A stretch of 49,829 nt of DNA from Dehalococcoidia bacterium (GTDB lineage: Bacteria > Chloroflexota > Dehalococcoidia > Lucifugimonadales > UBA3495), in assembly GCA_022450395.1 (NCBI GenBank), contig JAKUQE010000021.1, positions 1-49,829 on the forward strand, in the 5' to 3' direction. Below the pieces are notes generated by a model. The model saw only the letters and a program-made list of their open reading frames with translations. It was not told the origin of the DNA and did not search any database. A program made the translations under genes and the position numbers. Every line of letters starts with the position of its first letter. Positions within the stretch are counted from its first letter, which is position 1. Positions 23,011-31,238 of the stretch are shown here, piece by piece.

Positions 23011-23907
23011 CTAGTTCTCGGGCAGCCGGAGTTGGACGCCCGCTTTCTCTTCTTGTAACCGAGCCACCGCGTCGGAATCTTCCGCGCCCCAACCCCGGAA
23101 CATCGCTTCAACGTGGCGCTGGTCTACCATATTGGAAAGCTCCATGGGTATCCCGTACTCCCGGCCTAAATCGGTGGCCAGACGCACGTCCTTGGCTGCT
23201 AGAGCAGTGGCAAAGCCCGGCTCGAAGTTTCCTTTGAACAGGAACCTGGGGAATTTCTCCGTTAGGCGCTTGCTACCGCCTGAACTGTTGGCGATGGCAT
23301 CGGCTAATACCGCCAGGTCCACCCCGGCTTTTACGCCCAAAGTCAGGGCTTCCGCCATAAGGACCCCGATGCCCATGCTGAGCAGGTTGTTGCAGATCTT
23401 ACAAACCGACCCGTTGCCGATGGGGCCACAGTAGACCACGTGGGAGCCGATGGCGTCCAGGGTCGGTTTGACCTTGTTGAAGACATCTGCGTCACCGCCC
23501 ACCATCACCGCCAAAGTGGCCGCCGCTGCTCCGTACACCCCGCCACTAACCGGCGCGTCCAACATTGTGACACCCCGGTCCGCACACACTTGGTGCAGCC
23601 GGCGGATCACCGTAGGCGAATTGGTGGAAAGGTCTACGTATATCGATCCTTCAACTGCGCCTTCCAGGATTCCGTTTTCCCCCTGGACCACTGCCTCCAC
23701 GTCCCTTGGGACGGGAAGAGAAGTTAGGACCACCTCGTTGCCCGGTACCGCTTCCTTTGGGCTGTCCGCCCACTCCGCGCCCATCTCCAGAAGGTTGATT
23801 GCCGCCTCTCGCCGGAGGTCGTGAACGGTTAGCTGGTGGCCTGCCTTGATAAGATTGGCGGCCATTGGGTTGCCCATGTTCCCGGTCCCGATGAACCCTA
23901 CTTTCAT
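23011..23907 (-). CDS. 3-hydroxyisobutyrate dehydrogenase-like NAD(P)-dependent oxidoreductase
   Basis: 298 residues from ATG 23907 (TAGGAG ~10 nt upstream). The frame runs 99 codons farther upstream, but that stretch is low-complexity and out of frame with the preceding gene. Rossmann motif GFIGTGNMGNPMAANLI begins at residue 4; the substrate loop DAPVSGGVYGAAAATLAVMV is near 122; the catalytic Lys lies in GNGSVCKICNNLL near 170. The beta-hydroxyacid dehydrogenase family oxidises 3-hydroxyisobutyrate, tartronate semialdehyde and relatives. The exact substrate is not certain. Its first ~86 codons overlap the tail of the CMD gene in another frame. Confidence 0.88.
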   Translation of the reverse strand: MKVGFIGTGNMGNPMAANLIKAGHQLTVHDLRREAAINLLEMGAEWADSPKEAVPGNEVVLTSLPVPRDVEAVVQGENGILEGAVEGSIYVDLSTNSPTVIRRLHQVCADRGVTMLDAPVSGGVYGAAAATLAVMVGGDADVFNKVKPTLDAIGSHVVYCGPIGNGSVCKICNNLLSMGIGVLMAEALTLGVKAGVDLAVLADAIANSSGGSKRLTEKFPRFLFKGNFEPGFATALAAKDVRLATDLGREYGIPMELSNMVDQRHVEAMFRGWGAEDSDAVARLQEEKAGVQLRLPEN

Positions 23908-24490
23908 CGCTAGCGCTCCTACTCGTATCTCTGGTACCGGTCGTATCTCTGGTACCGGTCGTATCTCTGGTACCGGTCGTGTTTCTGGTACCGGTCGTGT
24001 TTCTGGTGCCGGCAGCTCTGGCCGGTGGTTGGGATGGTGGCGGCACTTCCGGCGCCGGCTGATTGGCCGGCGTAGCAGACTGTAGACCGAACCGGTAGCC
24101 GGAGTTCTGGTCGAAGGTCTCCTTGGCCACGCGGAACGCGTTGACCGCCGCGGGCATGCCGCCGTAGAACACCATCTGGGAAATAATCTCGGAGATCTGC
24201 TCACGGGTCACTCCGACGTGGAGCGCCCCTTGGATGTGCCGGGCTAACAGATCGGGGCTATGGCCCAGAACCGTCAGAGCGGCGATGGTGCATAGGCTAC
24301 GGGTTTGAAGATTCACCGCCGGACGGTTGTAGATCTCCCCGTAGATGGTCTCATCGACCAGTTGCATCACTTCAGGGGCCAGCTCGGCCATCGCCGGAGG
24401 CGGGCCCGGATTGCCGTAGCGTCCGTAATAGCGCAGGCGGAAATCCGCCGCTGCTCGCCGTAGGTCTTTGGGGCTTCGCTCGGTAGTCAC
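23651..24490 (-). CDS. Carboxymuconolactone decarboxylase-family protein with repeat tail
   Basis: The open frame is 279 residues, GTG start. Residues ~1-135 are a CMD/AhpD-like all-helical domain: QTRSLCTIAALTVLGH (one Cys, no C-x-x-C), then HIQGALHVGVTREQISEII and FYGGMPAAVNAFRVAKE. The family includes gamma-carboxymuconolactone decarboxylases and peroxidase-type AhpD; with a single Cys a decarboxylase-like role is more likely. After a Pro-rich linker come five imperfect TGTRDT hexapeptides encoded by an 18-bp minisatellite, then an Arg/Gly/Pro/Ser-rich stretch read in an alternative frame across the start of the next gene. The tail may be real or the result of repeat-driven loss of the original stop. 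Confidence 0.75.
   Translation of the reverse strand: MTTERSPKDLRRAAADFRLRYYGRYGNPGPPPAMAELAPEVMQLVDETIYGEIYNRPAVNLQTRSLCTIAALTVLGHSPDLLARHIQGALHVGVTREQISEIISQMVFYGGMPAAVNAFRVAKETFDQNSGYRFGLQSATPANQPAPEVPPPSQPPARAAGTRNTTGTRNTTGTRDTTGTRDTTGTRDTSRSASDESRVHRDREHGQPNGRQSYQGRPPANRSRPPARGGNQPSGDGRGVGGQPKGSGTGQRGGPNFSSRPKGRGGSGPGGKRNPGRRS
23924..24013. repeat. 18-bp minisatellite, five copies
   Basis: Five tandem copies of an 18-bp unit: 23924-23941, 23942-23959, 23960-23977, 23978-23995 and 23996-24013. The first three are identical; the fourth differs by two bases and the fifth by a few more. On the minus strand each copy encodes Thr-Gly-Thr-Arg-Asp/Asn-Thr in the CMD frame. The period is a multiple of three, so copy-number change keeps the frame. 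Confidence 0.95.
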
Positions 24491-24641
24491 AGGTCATCTC
24501 TCACAAATACAGGTTTCGGCCGGGAAATTATAACACCACACGAATCATGCGGGCTATGAACAGCGAGCCCGGCAAAGTCGGAAGGATCGGATTTGAAACT
24601 TGTTAGGCTGGCAGATCCACCGCCCAGCGCCGGGAAAATGG

Positions 24642-24669
24642 GTAGGGGCGCACGGCCGTGCGCCCCTAC
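24642..24669. repeat. Perfect 28-bp palindrome
   Basis: GTAGGGGCGCACGG (24642-24655) is followed immediately by its exact reverse complement (24656-24669). It lies between the CMD start and the end of the MBL gene. It looks like a dispersed intergenic repeat and can act as a terminator-like hairpin for the MBL gene. Confidence 0.92.
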
Positions 24670-24695
24670 GTCTGGTTCTTATTTGCTTGCCGTTG

Positions 24696-25565
24696 TTACA
24701 CAGCCTGCCAGTAGCGGCGGCCCTCTAAGCGGACCACCTTTCCTATATGGTCTGCTGGCGAAAAGTGGCCGGCAGCTATCACGTAGCTCTCTTTTTCCGC
24801 CATGTCCAGAACTTTCTCGCGGCTCTGACGGCTCAGACCCTTGTCGATGTCCACGCCGGCGCACCAATCGGATTCTTGGACCTGGGCCTTGTTGTGCAGG
24901 ACATCTCCCACAATCATTGCCTTTTCTCCTTGGGAGGAGATCAAGATGGCCTGGTGGCCGGGGGTGTGTCCCGGCGTGGGCATGGTCGATACTTCGTCGG
25001 TGATGTTGTACTCGCCTTCGATCAGATCCATCTTACGCAATCGGCGCAACGGCATCACTTGGCGCGAGACCTGAGGCGCTGAATCTATCGTTCCTTCCGC
25101 GGTAAAGTGGTCCCAATCGGCCTTGGGGACCAGGTACCTGGCGCGGCGGAAATAGGGCGCCGGCATACCGCCCGAGTACCGTAGGTTCCATCCTACGTGG
25201 TCGCCGTGGAGATGGGTATGCACAACAATGTTGACTTCATCGGACGGGCCGACGTTGGTGTTGTTCAGCCGGTCGGCGGGTATCAGAACGTCCCTCAGCC
25301 GGTCGAATAATTTCCCTTCGGCTCCCCCTAGATGCTCATGGGGTCCGGGTCCCATACCCGTGTCCACCAGAATAGTCTGACCCTGGGAGCGAATCACCCA
25401 AACGCCGTAGTAGAGTTGAAGCTGGCCATTTTCTAGGGCGTCGCCGTGGGATTCCCAGTCGCTGGCCGATGTCTCAGGGAACATCACCGTTGGGTCCCGG
25501 GGCGGCGGGATCATGTCGAGCACCGCCGTGATTTCCACATTACCTACCTTTATACTGTCCGCCAT
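24696..25565 (-). CDS. MBL-fold metallo-hydrolase
   Basis: 289 residues with AAGGAG before ATG. The dinuclear zinc motif is HTHLHGDHVGWN (H-x-H-x-D-H, near residue 115), with a later His in PTPGHTPGH near 195 and Asp in IVGDVLHN near 218. ILVDTGMGPGPHEH precedes the metal site, as in AHL-lactonase-like and related hydrolases. Substrates in this group range from lactones to phosphodiesters; nothing here decides among them. The neighbouring catabolic genes suggest breakdown of an organic compound. Confidence 0.88.
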   Translation of the reverse strand: MADSIKVGNVEITAVLDMIPPPRDPTVMFPETSASDWESHGDALENGQLQLYYGVWVIRSQGQTILVDTGMGPGPHEHLGGAEGKLFDRLRDVLIPADRLNNTNVGPSDEVNIVVHTHLHGDHVGWNLRYSGGMPAPYFRRARYLVPKADWDHFTAEGTIDSAPQVSRQVMPLRRLRKMDLIEGEYNITDEVSTMPTPGHTPGHQAILISSQGEKAMIVGDVLHNKAQVQESDWCAGVDIDKGLSRQSREKVLDMAEKESYVIAAGHFSPADHIGKVVRLEGRRYWQAV

Positions 25566-25616
25566 CGTCCTCTCCTTGATATAACTTTTTAATTAAACGA
25601 TTCTAATCTTTGTTTT

Positions 25617-26129
25617 CTAGTATTGAATCAACGACTTGACGTTGTACGCTTCCAGCCCTTTGCGGCCGTTCAAGTCCATCAACTCGATAACTATGCCGAC
25701 GCCGGCGATGATCCCACCGGACAGTTCCACCAAACGTGCGGCGGCAGCTAAAGTGCCACCGGTGGCCAACAGATCGTCCAACAGCAATACCCGGTCATTT
25801 TGACCGATGCCATCTACGTGGATCTCCATGGTGTTGCTGCCGTATTCGAGGGCGTATTCGATGGAGTGGGTAGCGGCGGGCAACTTGCCCGGCTTGCGCA
25901 CCAGGATTATCGGCTTCTTCATTCGGTCGGCCAGGGGTGTTCCGAACAGAAACCCCCGGGATTCCACCACCGCGATAGAGTCGAAATCCTCGCCCTTGAA
26001 AAGGCCTTGAAAGCTGTCGATGGCATGACTGAAGGCCTGGGGATCAGCCAACAACGGGGTGATGTCCTTGAACAAGATCCCCGGTTTGGGAAAGTCGGGC
26101 ACGTCTCGAATGTAGTCCTTCAGATCCAA
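25617..26129 (-). CDS. apt: Adenine phosphoribosyltransferase
   Basis: 170 residues, the usual size, probably TTG start. The N-terminus IRDVPDFPKPGILFKDITPL is characteristic, as is the PRPP-binding loop VLLLDDLLATGGT near residue 117. The enzyme joins adenine and PRPP to give AMP in purine salvage. Confidence 0.95.
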   Translation of the reverse strand: MDLKDYIRDVPDFPKPGILFKDITPLLADPQAFSHAIDSFQGLFKGEDFDSIAVVESRGFLFGTPLADRMKKPIILVRKPGKLPAATHSIEYALEYGSNTMEIHVDGIGQNDRVLLLDDLLATGGTLAAAARLVELSGGIIAGVGIVIELMDLNGRKGLEAYNVKSLIQY

Positions 26130-26421
26130 GACCTACGCGCCCCCGTTTCATTTTTATCCGGATAAGCCTCGCGCCAACCCCACTCAAAGTGTTCGAATCA
26201 GAGGTGGCCCGTGCCCCGGTGCAGTGTAGAATAAGCGCCCAATCACGTCAAGTTGCCGCATCGGCGGATGGAATCCTCGCCAGATCGAACATGTTCGCAT
26301 AGGCCCCAAAGGCAGCTTCGGGCACCGGGTTGCTGAGCCACGGAAACAAGGCCACTAGACTCACTCAGCCGGTAGTTACATGCGCGGGGCCACACGGAAT
26401 CGGCTGCATCGACCGCGGCGA

Positions 26422-26976
26422 TCAGTTCCCTTGCCGGGCCAGCCATGCGTCGTTGGCCTCGGCAAACGCGCGCATCGCATGCTCCATGTCGTAGGGCTTC
26501 TCCTCCAGGGTTTCAGGATCCCACTCGCTGCGGGACTCAGAGAAGAAGTCTCCTCCGTAGACATGGACGGCTCCAGTGAGCACGTTTCTGGGATTGTGAA
26601 CCGCGTGGATGACTTCCGGTCCCAGTCCTACCGAATCTTGGATGTCCAGGGCTTTGAAACCGGCCCGGTCCAACCCTTGAGGGGTGCGGCGGAAGAACGT
26701 ATTGTCCTCCTGGCCACCATAGATCCCGATCACCGCCCACATGTGGTGATCGTGGGGGAAGATCGTCATTCCGGGAGGCCAGATCACGTTGATCACGGTC
26801 AAGTCTGAAGAGCGGTGCAGGGTGGTGATCCCGCCGGCCGTCGGAGTCCCCAGGGAAGATTCCACATCGGCGGACAACGACATCGTCCGCTCCATCAACT
26901 CCTTCACCGCCAACTGAGGAGCGTGCTCCTTTATGGCAACCTGGCACGACGCGATGAACTCCTCTAGATCGAACAT
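26422..26976 (-). CDS. Cupin-fold protein, cysteine dioxygenase-like
   Basis: 184 residues from ATG 26976, preferred over GTG 26982 because GAGGGA is well spaced from it. The metal-binding cupin motif is MTIFPHDHHMWAVIGIYGGQ (His-x-His near 91-94), with GPEVIHAVHNP supplying the later His near 140. The pattern resembles cysteine dioxygenase or thiol dioxygenase-type cupins, which bind a mononuclear Fe(II) through three His. The substrate is uncertain. The 292 bp between this gene and apt show no supported gene; a short frame there looks like noise. Confidence 0.75.
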   Translation of the reverse strand: MFDLEEFIASCQVAIKEHAPQLAVKELMERTMSLSADVESSLGTPTAGGITTLHRSSDLTVINVIWPPGMTIFPHDHHMWAVIGIYGGQEDNTFFRRTPQGLDRAGFKALDIQDSVGLGPEVIHAVHNPRNVLTGAVHVYGGDFFSESRSEWDPETLEEKPYDMEHAMRAFAEANDAWLARQGN

Positions 26977-27001
26977 CTTCACATTCCCTCTTACTTATCA
27001 T

Positions 27002-27024
27002 CGGTGGCATTCATCCAGCCACCG
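27002..27024. other. Hairpin in the 26977-27277 gap
   Basis: CGGTGGC (27002-27008) and GCCACCG (27018-27024) form a 7-bp stem in the divergent gap between the cupin and Asp-box genes, about 25 nt upstream of the cupin start. I saw no convincing promoter pair or gene in the rest of this ~300-bp stretch. Confidence 0.4.
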
Positions 27025-27277
27025 GCCGCGTTTTCATGGACATTATACCGATTCGGTGGCGGACCTCCAAGAATCCCTTACCCCATGCCCTTGGCGCTGT
27101 GGTCCAAGACAAATAGCGAGCCAAGGGATGACTCCGGCAATCGAGTGGTATAAGATATCCGGAGACTGAGACTCAGCATATACAGGCTTGGGATTGCCCT
27201 CTTGATGCAGTGGGAGTGACAGGATAAACCGGGTGGCGAGCACGCCCAGGACCATTAAAACAGGAGGTTGTACTGCC

Positions 27278-28264
27278 ATGACAGACGTAAAGACCATCCT
27301 GGTGGGAACCGTTGGACAGGGGATACTGCGCAGCGGCGACGGCGGCGAGACTTGGGGCCGGATCGGTATCGGCGCGGGATTGCACTCCGACGCCTTGGTT
27401 CGGACGCTTTTGAACACACCCACTTCTCCAGAGATCGTATTCGCCGGGACGGACAAGGGCCTCTACCGCAGCGGTAACGCCGGCAAGACCTGGCAACCGG
27501 TCGATTCCTCTTTGAATAGCTACAACGTTTGGGCGCTGGCCGCGGACCCCGGCGACCCCAATCTGATGTTCGCCGGTACCGGCACGCCCACTCCGGCCGC
27601 CCTCTTCCGGTCCTCCGACGCGGGCAAGACCTGGGAGAAACGCCCCATGGAAGTCGCCGAAGAGTGCCCCAACGTCGGCGTGCCCAGGGTGACCGGTATC
27701 GCCGTGGACCCGGTAACCCGGCGCGACATTTGGGTGGGCCTTGAAGTTGATGGGCTGCGACACAGCTCCGACGGCGGCGATACCTGGGAGAGCATCAACG
27801 GGGCGATCCCCAACCCGGACGTGCACAACGTGGCCGTCGCCGGCGGGCCGCCCAAGACCGTGGTGGTCGTGGTCAACAACGACGTTTACACCAGCTCCGA
27901 CGACGGCGCCAATTGGGACCGTCTCGGTATAAAGGAAGTCTTCCCTTATACCTACCCTCGGGGAATCATGGTGCAACCGGGACAGCCCAACACCATCTTC
28001 GTCACCATCGGAGATTCAACCCCCGGCCGGGTCGGCGCCGTGATGCGGTCCAAAGACACCGGCAAGACCTGGGAGAGCCTGCCTCTGCCGGTCGAACCCA
28101 ACACCGCCATGTGGGTAGTCAACATGCAACCTGCCGATCCCCAAGTGGTTTTCGCCGGCAGCCGTTACGGATACATGTACCGTAGCGAGGACGGCGGCGA
28201 TTCCTGGACCAAACTTTGGCGGGAGTTCAGTGAAATCTCCAGCGTCCTCTGGGTGCCGGAATAA
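27278..28264 (+). CDS. Asp-box (BNR) beta-propeller protein
   Basis: 328 residues from ATG 27278, which has a strong AGGAGG upstream. Seven Asp-box motifs (S-x-D-x-G-x-T-W) occur at regular spacing: SGDGGETW, SGNAGKTW, SSDAGKTW, SSDGGDTW, SSDDGANW, SKDTGKTW and SEDGGDSW. This is the sortilin/sialidase/YCF48-like propeller repeat. There is no signal peptide or membrane segment, so the protein seems cytoplasmic, unlike most secreted BNR proteins. No catalytic residues of a glycosidase are recognisable. Role unknown; perhaps a binding scaffold. Confidence 0.85.
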   Translation: MTDVKTILVGTVGQGILRSGDGGETWGRIGIGAGLHSDALVRTLLNTPTSPEIVFAGTDKGLYRSGNAGKTWQPVDSSLNSYNVWALAADPGDPNLMFAGTGTPTPAALFRSSDAGKTWEKRPMEVAEECPNVGVPRVTGIAVDPVTRRDIWVGLEVDGLRHSSDGGDTWESINGAIPNPDVHNVAVAGGPPKTVVVVVNNDVYTSSDDGANWDRLGIKEVFPYTYPRGIMVQPGQPNTIFVTIGDSTPGRVGAVMRSKDTGKTWESLPLPVEPNTAMWVVNMQPADPQVVFAGSRYGYMYRSEDGGDSWTKLWREFSEISSVLWVPE

Positions 28265-28316
28265 CGTCCCTGGCCCCACAGTTCACTACCGTCATTTAAA
28301 ACCCGGAAGGAACTAG

Positions 28317-28337
28317 CCCCCCTTTCGTAAAGGGGGG
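28317..28337. repeat. Palindromic repeat of the CCTTTCGTAAAGG type
   Basis: CCCCCCTTT-CGT-AAAGGGGGG forms a 9-bp perfect stem, followed by TTGGGGGGATTTCCCC. It lies between the convergent Asp-box and amidohydrolase genes and can terminate both. Related copies occur at 39530-39548 and 39988-40008. Confidence 0.9.
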
Positions 28338-28356
28338 TTGGGGGGATTTCCCCACC

Positions 28357-29736
28357 TCACACGATCGGCCACCTTGAAGGAAAGGAAATACCAGTCCTCG
28401 CTAGCAATCCCTCCCCCAACTTCTGCACTCTTTGAATCAACTCCCACTGGTCGACGAACAGGGGTTCGTGGTTCTCAACCACAACCTTACCGTCGATGAT
28501 CACCGTGTGAACGCTACGTCCGTCGGCGTTGTAAACCAGATTATTAACCGGGTTAAAAATGGTCCGCCACTCGGGCCGCTTGGTGTCGAATAGCACCAAG
28601 TCCGCTTTTTTGCCGGGTTCGATGGAGCCGATCTCATCTCCCAGTCCCAGCGCTTCCGCTCCCTTGATGGTAGCCATCTCCAGCGCCGTCTCCGCCGGTA
28701 TCATCCCCACGTCCTCCCGTCCGTCCTTGTAAAGCACCGCCGCCAAGTACATGGACCGCATCGTCTCCACCAGGTTGGAGTTGTTGCCTGCGTCGGTACC
28801 CAGGCCAACGGTGACCCCGGCCCGCAGCAGCTCCGGCAGCAAGGCCGTTCTGGTCATTCCCGCGCCGCCCTTTATCGCCGCCGTGGGGCACATCACCGCT
28901 TTGGTACCGGTTCTGGCCATAACATCCACCTCGCCTTGGTCGATGCCCAAGCAGTGAGCCAATAGGGTACTTGGACCAAGGACTCCGATGTCCTCCAGAT
29001 ATTCGGCGGGCCGCTTGCCATGTTGGCTCAAACTGGCCTCCACCGCCTGTGGGCTGTTATTAAAGTGCAGCGTGAGACCCGTGCCGTACCGGTCCGCCAA
29101 TTCCTTGGCGCCACGCAATAACTCCTCGGTGGAGAAAGAGGGGGAGAAGGGCATGGCCCAGGCTCGCATCCTGCCGTCCAAGCGATTGTCAAAAGACTGG
29201 ATAGTCTGATCCATCATTGATATAGCCTCGGCGGTAGACGAGACCGGAAGGTTCAGAGGATTGGGACGGTCCGCCACGTGCCACCCAACGATGATTCGGC
29301 AGCCAGACTCCTCATAAGCTTTCATGCAGGTTTCCAGGTGCTTGGTGCTGCCTGGGTCCAGAAAGCAGGTGGTGCCGTATCTCAGAAGCTCAGTGATCGC
29401 CAGGAGGGACGTGTAGTACTCCTCTTCCTCGGTCATCTCCCCTTGCAGCTTGAACACGTTGGGCAAGTAGCTAGCTCCCAAGTCATCGGGGAATACGCCC
29501 CGGGTAGCGTGGGCGTAGCTGATGTGCATGTGCCCGTTGCAAAAGCCGGGCGTCACCACCATCTCGCTGCCATCGATCACCCGGTCCGCCTTGACCGATT
29601 CCAGCTCCGTGGCCTTACCCACCTGGATGATGCGTTGGCCTTCAACGATGATGGACCCGTCTTGAATGATCCTCCGTTCCGGGTCCAGGGTCATAATGAA
29701 ACGGGCGCCATGAATCTTCAGCGTGGTTTCGGCCAT
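28357..29736 (-). CDS. Amidohydrolase, chlorohydrolase/nucleoside deaminase-like
   Basis: 459 residues, GAGGA before ATG. Metal ligands of the subtype with one divalent ion: GHMHISYAH near residue 70 (His-x-His), a His in LTLHFNNSP near 220, LLAHCLGID near 260, and Asp in GLGTDAGNN near 318. The N- and C-terminal beta domains have the usual VTPGFCNGH and PGKKADLVLFD. The family (TrzN/AtzA, SAH or methylthioadenosine deaminase, guanine deaminase) hydrolyses C-N or C-Cl bonds on heterocycles. The substrate is not determinable here. Confidence 0.88.
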   Translation of the reverse strand: MAETTLKIHGARFIMTLDPERRIIQDGSIIVEGQRIIQVGKATELESVKADRVIDGSEMVVTPGFCNGHMHISYAHATRGVFPDDLGASYLPNVFKLQGEMTEEEEYYTSLLAITELLRYGTTCFLDPGSTKHLETCMKAYEESGCRIIVGWHVADRPNPLNLPVSSTAEAISMMDQTIQSFDNRLDGRMRAWAMPFSPSFSTEELLRGAKELADRYGTGLTLHFNNSPQAVEASLSQHGKRPAEYLEDIGVLGPSTLLAHCLGIDQGEVDVMARTGTKAVMCPTAAIKGGAGMTRTALLPELLRAGVTVGLGTDAGNNSNLVETMRSMYLAAVLYKDGREDVGMIPAETALEMATIKGAEALGLGDEIGSIEPGKKADLVLFDTKRPEWRTIFNPVNNLVYNADGRSVHTVIIDGKVVVENHEPLFVDQWELIQRVQKLGEGLLARTGISFPSRWPIV

Positions 29737-29904
29737 AACGTCTAATCCTCAAAATTGGAGTGCATTTATTTTCAATAGCTCGACGCAAACCGGTTCGCCG
29801 GATGTCCGGACCCCAGTTCAATCGTCATGGTAGACCATATATCACACATCCAAAACAGGCACAACTGGCCAAGGCCAAAGGGAATCGGCGGCCGCGCACC
29901 CGTC

Positions 29905-29924
29905 ATTCCGGCGCAGGCCGGAAT
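29905..29924. repeat. Intergenic repeat with 8-bp stem (CGTCATTCCGGC type)
   Basis: ATTCCGGC (29905-29912) pairs with GCCGGAAT (29917-29924); the flanks CGTC and CCAGGCG complete a repeat common in bacterial intergenic DNA. It is the only structure I support in the 421-bp gap 29737-30157, apart from an imperfect hairpin at about 30117-30143 just before the next ribosome binding site. Confidence 0.75.
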
Positions 29925-30157
29925 CCAGGCGCGCCTGCCTTCGCGCTAGCCGATGTTACTGGAAAGGGTGCGTCTTTGGGTCCTGGCTTTCGCCTGAACA
30001 ACGGGAGAGCCTCTATCATTATGTGATGCGTTTCCCCGAATTCGAAAAGATACGGACTCAGAGGCCACCGTATCTTGCCCAAATAAATGGCCGTGGGTAT
30101 CATGCTTGGTGACCCAGCCGGAAAGCGGCGAGACCGCTGCCGGCATTAGGAGGCTCC

Positions 30158-31114
30158 ATGACAACACCTCAAGTCACTTTCGGATGCAACTTTAACGCCG
30201 ACGGATATTGGGACGCCGCCGAGTTTGCCCGCCGGGCCGAGGCCTTGGGCTTCGACCGGATAACCACCGGTGAGCACTTGATGGACGGCAACCCGCCGCG
30301 GCCCACGGTCTTGAGCATCCCGGCCATGGCCGCCGCCGCCGGGGCCACCAAGACCCTTCGGGTCATGACCGGCATTGTAATCGTCCCTTTGTATAATCCC
30401 GTTCTGTTGGCCAAAATGATCTCCACGCTGGACGTGATCTCCGCCGGGCGGGTGGACTTCGGCATCGGCATCAGCGGCCAGCGGGGCACCCAGGTAGAGT
30501 TCGACGCCGTCGGCGTCTCCGTGCGGACCCGGGGCCGGCGCACCGACGAGATGCTGCAGGTTATGAAACGGCTGTGGACCGAGGAACACGTCAGCCATCA
30601 CGGCCGGTTCTTCGATTTCGACGACGTGACCCTGCTGCCCGGGCCGGTCCAGCAGCCCCATCCGCCGATATGGGTGTCGGGCCGCAGCGATGCAGCCATG
30701 CGCCGGGCCGCTCTGTTGGGCGACGGCTGGTATCCATACCTGTTCACCGTCCGGCGTCTGAAACAGAGCAACGAGGAAATTACCCAGATAGCAGCCGAGG
30801 CGGGAAGGGACCTAAGCGGTTTTCACTGGGGCTTGAACCAACCGACATCGATAATGGACGACCCGGAGGCGGCCCTGGCCCAAGCGGTGGAAAACGTGGG
30901 CCAGCGGTACGTTACCGCCGAGAGGAGCGCCGAGGACATCGCCAAGGCTCTTTGCATAGCGGGCACCCCGGAAGACTGCGTCCAGTCCGTTCAAGAGCGC
31001 ATCGACGCCGGAGTGCGCGACTTCAATCTAAGCTTCCTGGCCCCGGACATCGACGGTATTTTCCAACAGATGGAAACCTTCTCCCGCCAAGTGATACCTC
31101 ATTTCCGATCGTGA
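30158..31114 (+). CDS. LLM-class (luciferase-like) flavin/F420-dependent oxidoreductase
   Basis: 318 residues, AGGAGG before ATG. Bacterial luciferase-like TIM barrel: FARRAEALGFDRITTGEHL near 24-42, KTLRVMTGIVIVPLYNPVLL near 65-84, DVISAGRVDFGIGISG near 95-110, and PHPPIWVSGRSDAAMRRAA near 167-185. The family uses reduced FMN or F420 for oxygenation or hydride transfer on organic substrates. Paralogue expansion of this family is a known trait of SAR202 Chloroflexi. A related gene follows 124 nt downstream in the same direction. Which cofactor is used cannot be decided from sequence alone. Confidence 0.9.
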   Translation: MTTPQVTFGCNFNADGYWDAAEFARRAEALGFDRITTGEHLMDGNPPRPTVLSIPAMAAAAGATKTLRVMTGIVIVPLYNPVLLAKMISTLDVISAGRVDFGIGISGQRGTQVEFDAVGVSVRTRGRRTDEMLQVMKRLWTEEHVSHHGRFFDFDDVTLLPGPVQQPHPPIWVSGRSDAAMRRAALLGDGWYPYLFTVRRLKQSNEEITQIAAEAGRDLSGFHWGLNQPTSIMDDPEAALAQAVENVGQRYVTAERSAEDIAKALCIAGTPEDCVQSVQERIDAGVRDFNLSFLAPDIDGIFQQMETFSRQVIPHFRS

Positions 31115-31200
31115 AAACCCTTCTGGTTAAGGCGCTCCGAATCGACTTGACCCACCGAGGTATTGATGTAGTATCAAGCCAGGTCCCTAGAAGCACGACG

Positions 31201-31222
31201 CCCGCGGGATTTTCTCCGCGGG
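31201..31222 (+). other. Hairpin between the two LLM genes
   Basis: CCCGCGG (31201-31207) and CCGCGGG (31216-31222) form a 7-bp stem with an 8-nt loop, ending 7 nt before the GGAGGTT ribosome site of the second LLM gene. It could be an attenuator or an inter-gene processing site. Confidence 0.5.
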
Positions 31223-31238
31223 ACCCACGGAGGTTGTT

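Noticed and set aside
23908-24204. Extended N-terminus of the hydroxyisobutyrate dehydrogenase frame
   Set aside because: The extension is only the minisatellite and CMD gene read out of frame; ATG 23907 starts the Rossmann fold directly and has a ribosome site.
26180-26215. Possible tRNA T-arm (GTTCGAATC)
   Set aside because: No flanking 5-bp stem, anticodon arm or acceptor stem; other GTTCGA-like hits (8226, 42650, 49279) failed in the same way.
26243-26446. 67-codon minus-strand frame between apt and the cupin gene
   Set aside because: No recognisable motif, no ribosome site and a composition like out-of-frame DNA. It overlaps the end of the cupin gene.
28317-28337. CRISPR-like repeats among the palindromes
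   Set aside because: The copies are isolated, kilobases apart and without regular spacers or cas genes.
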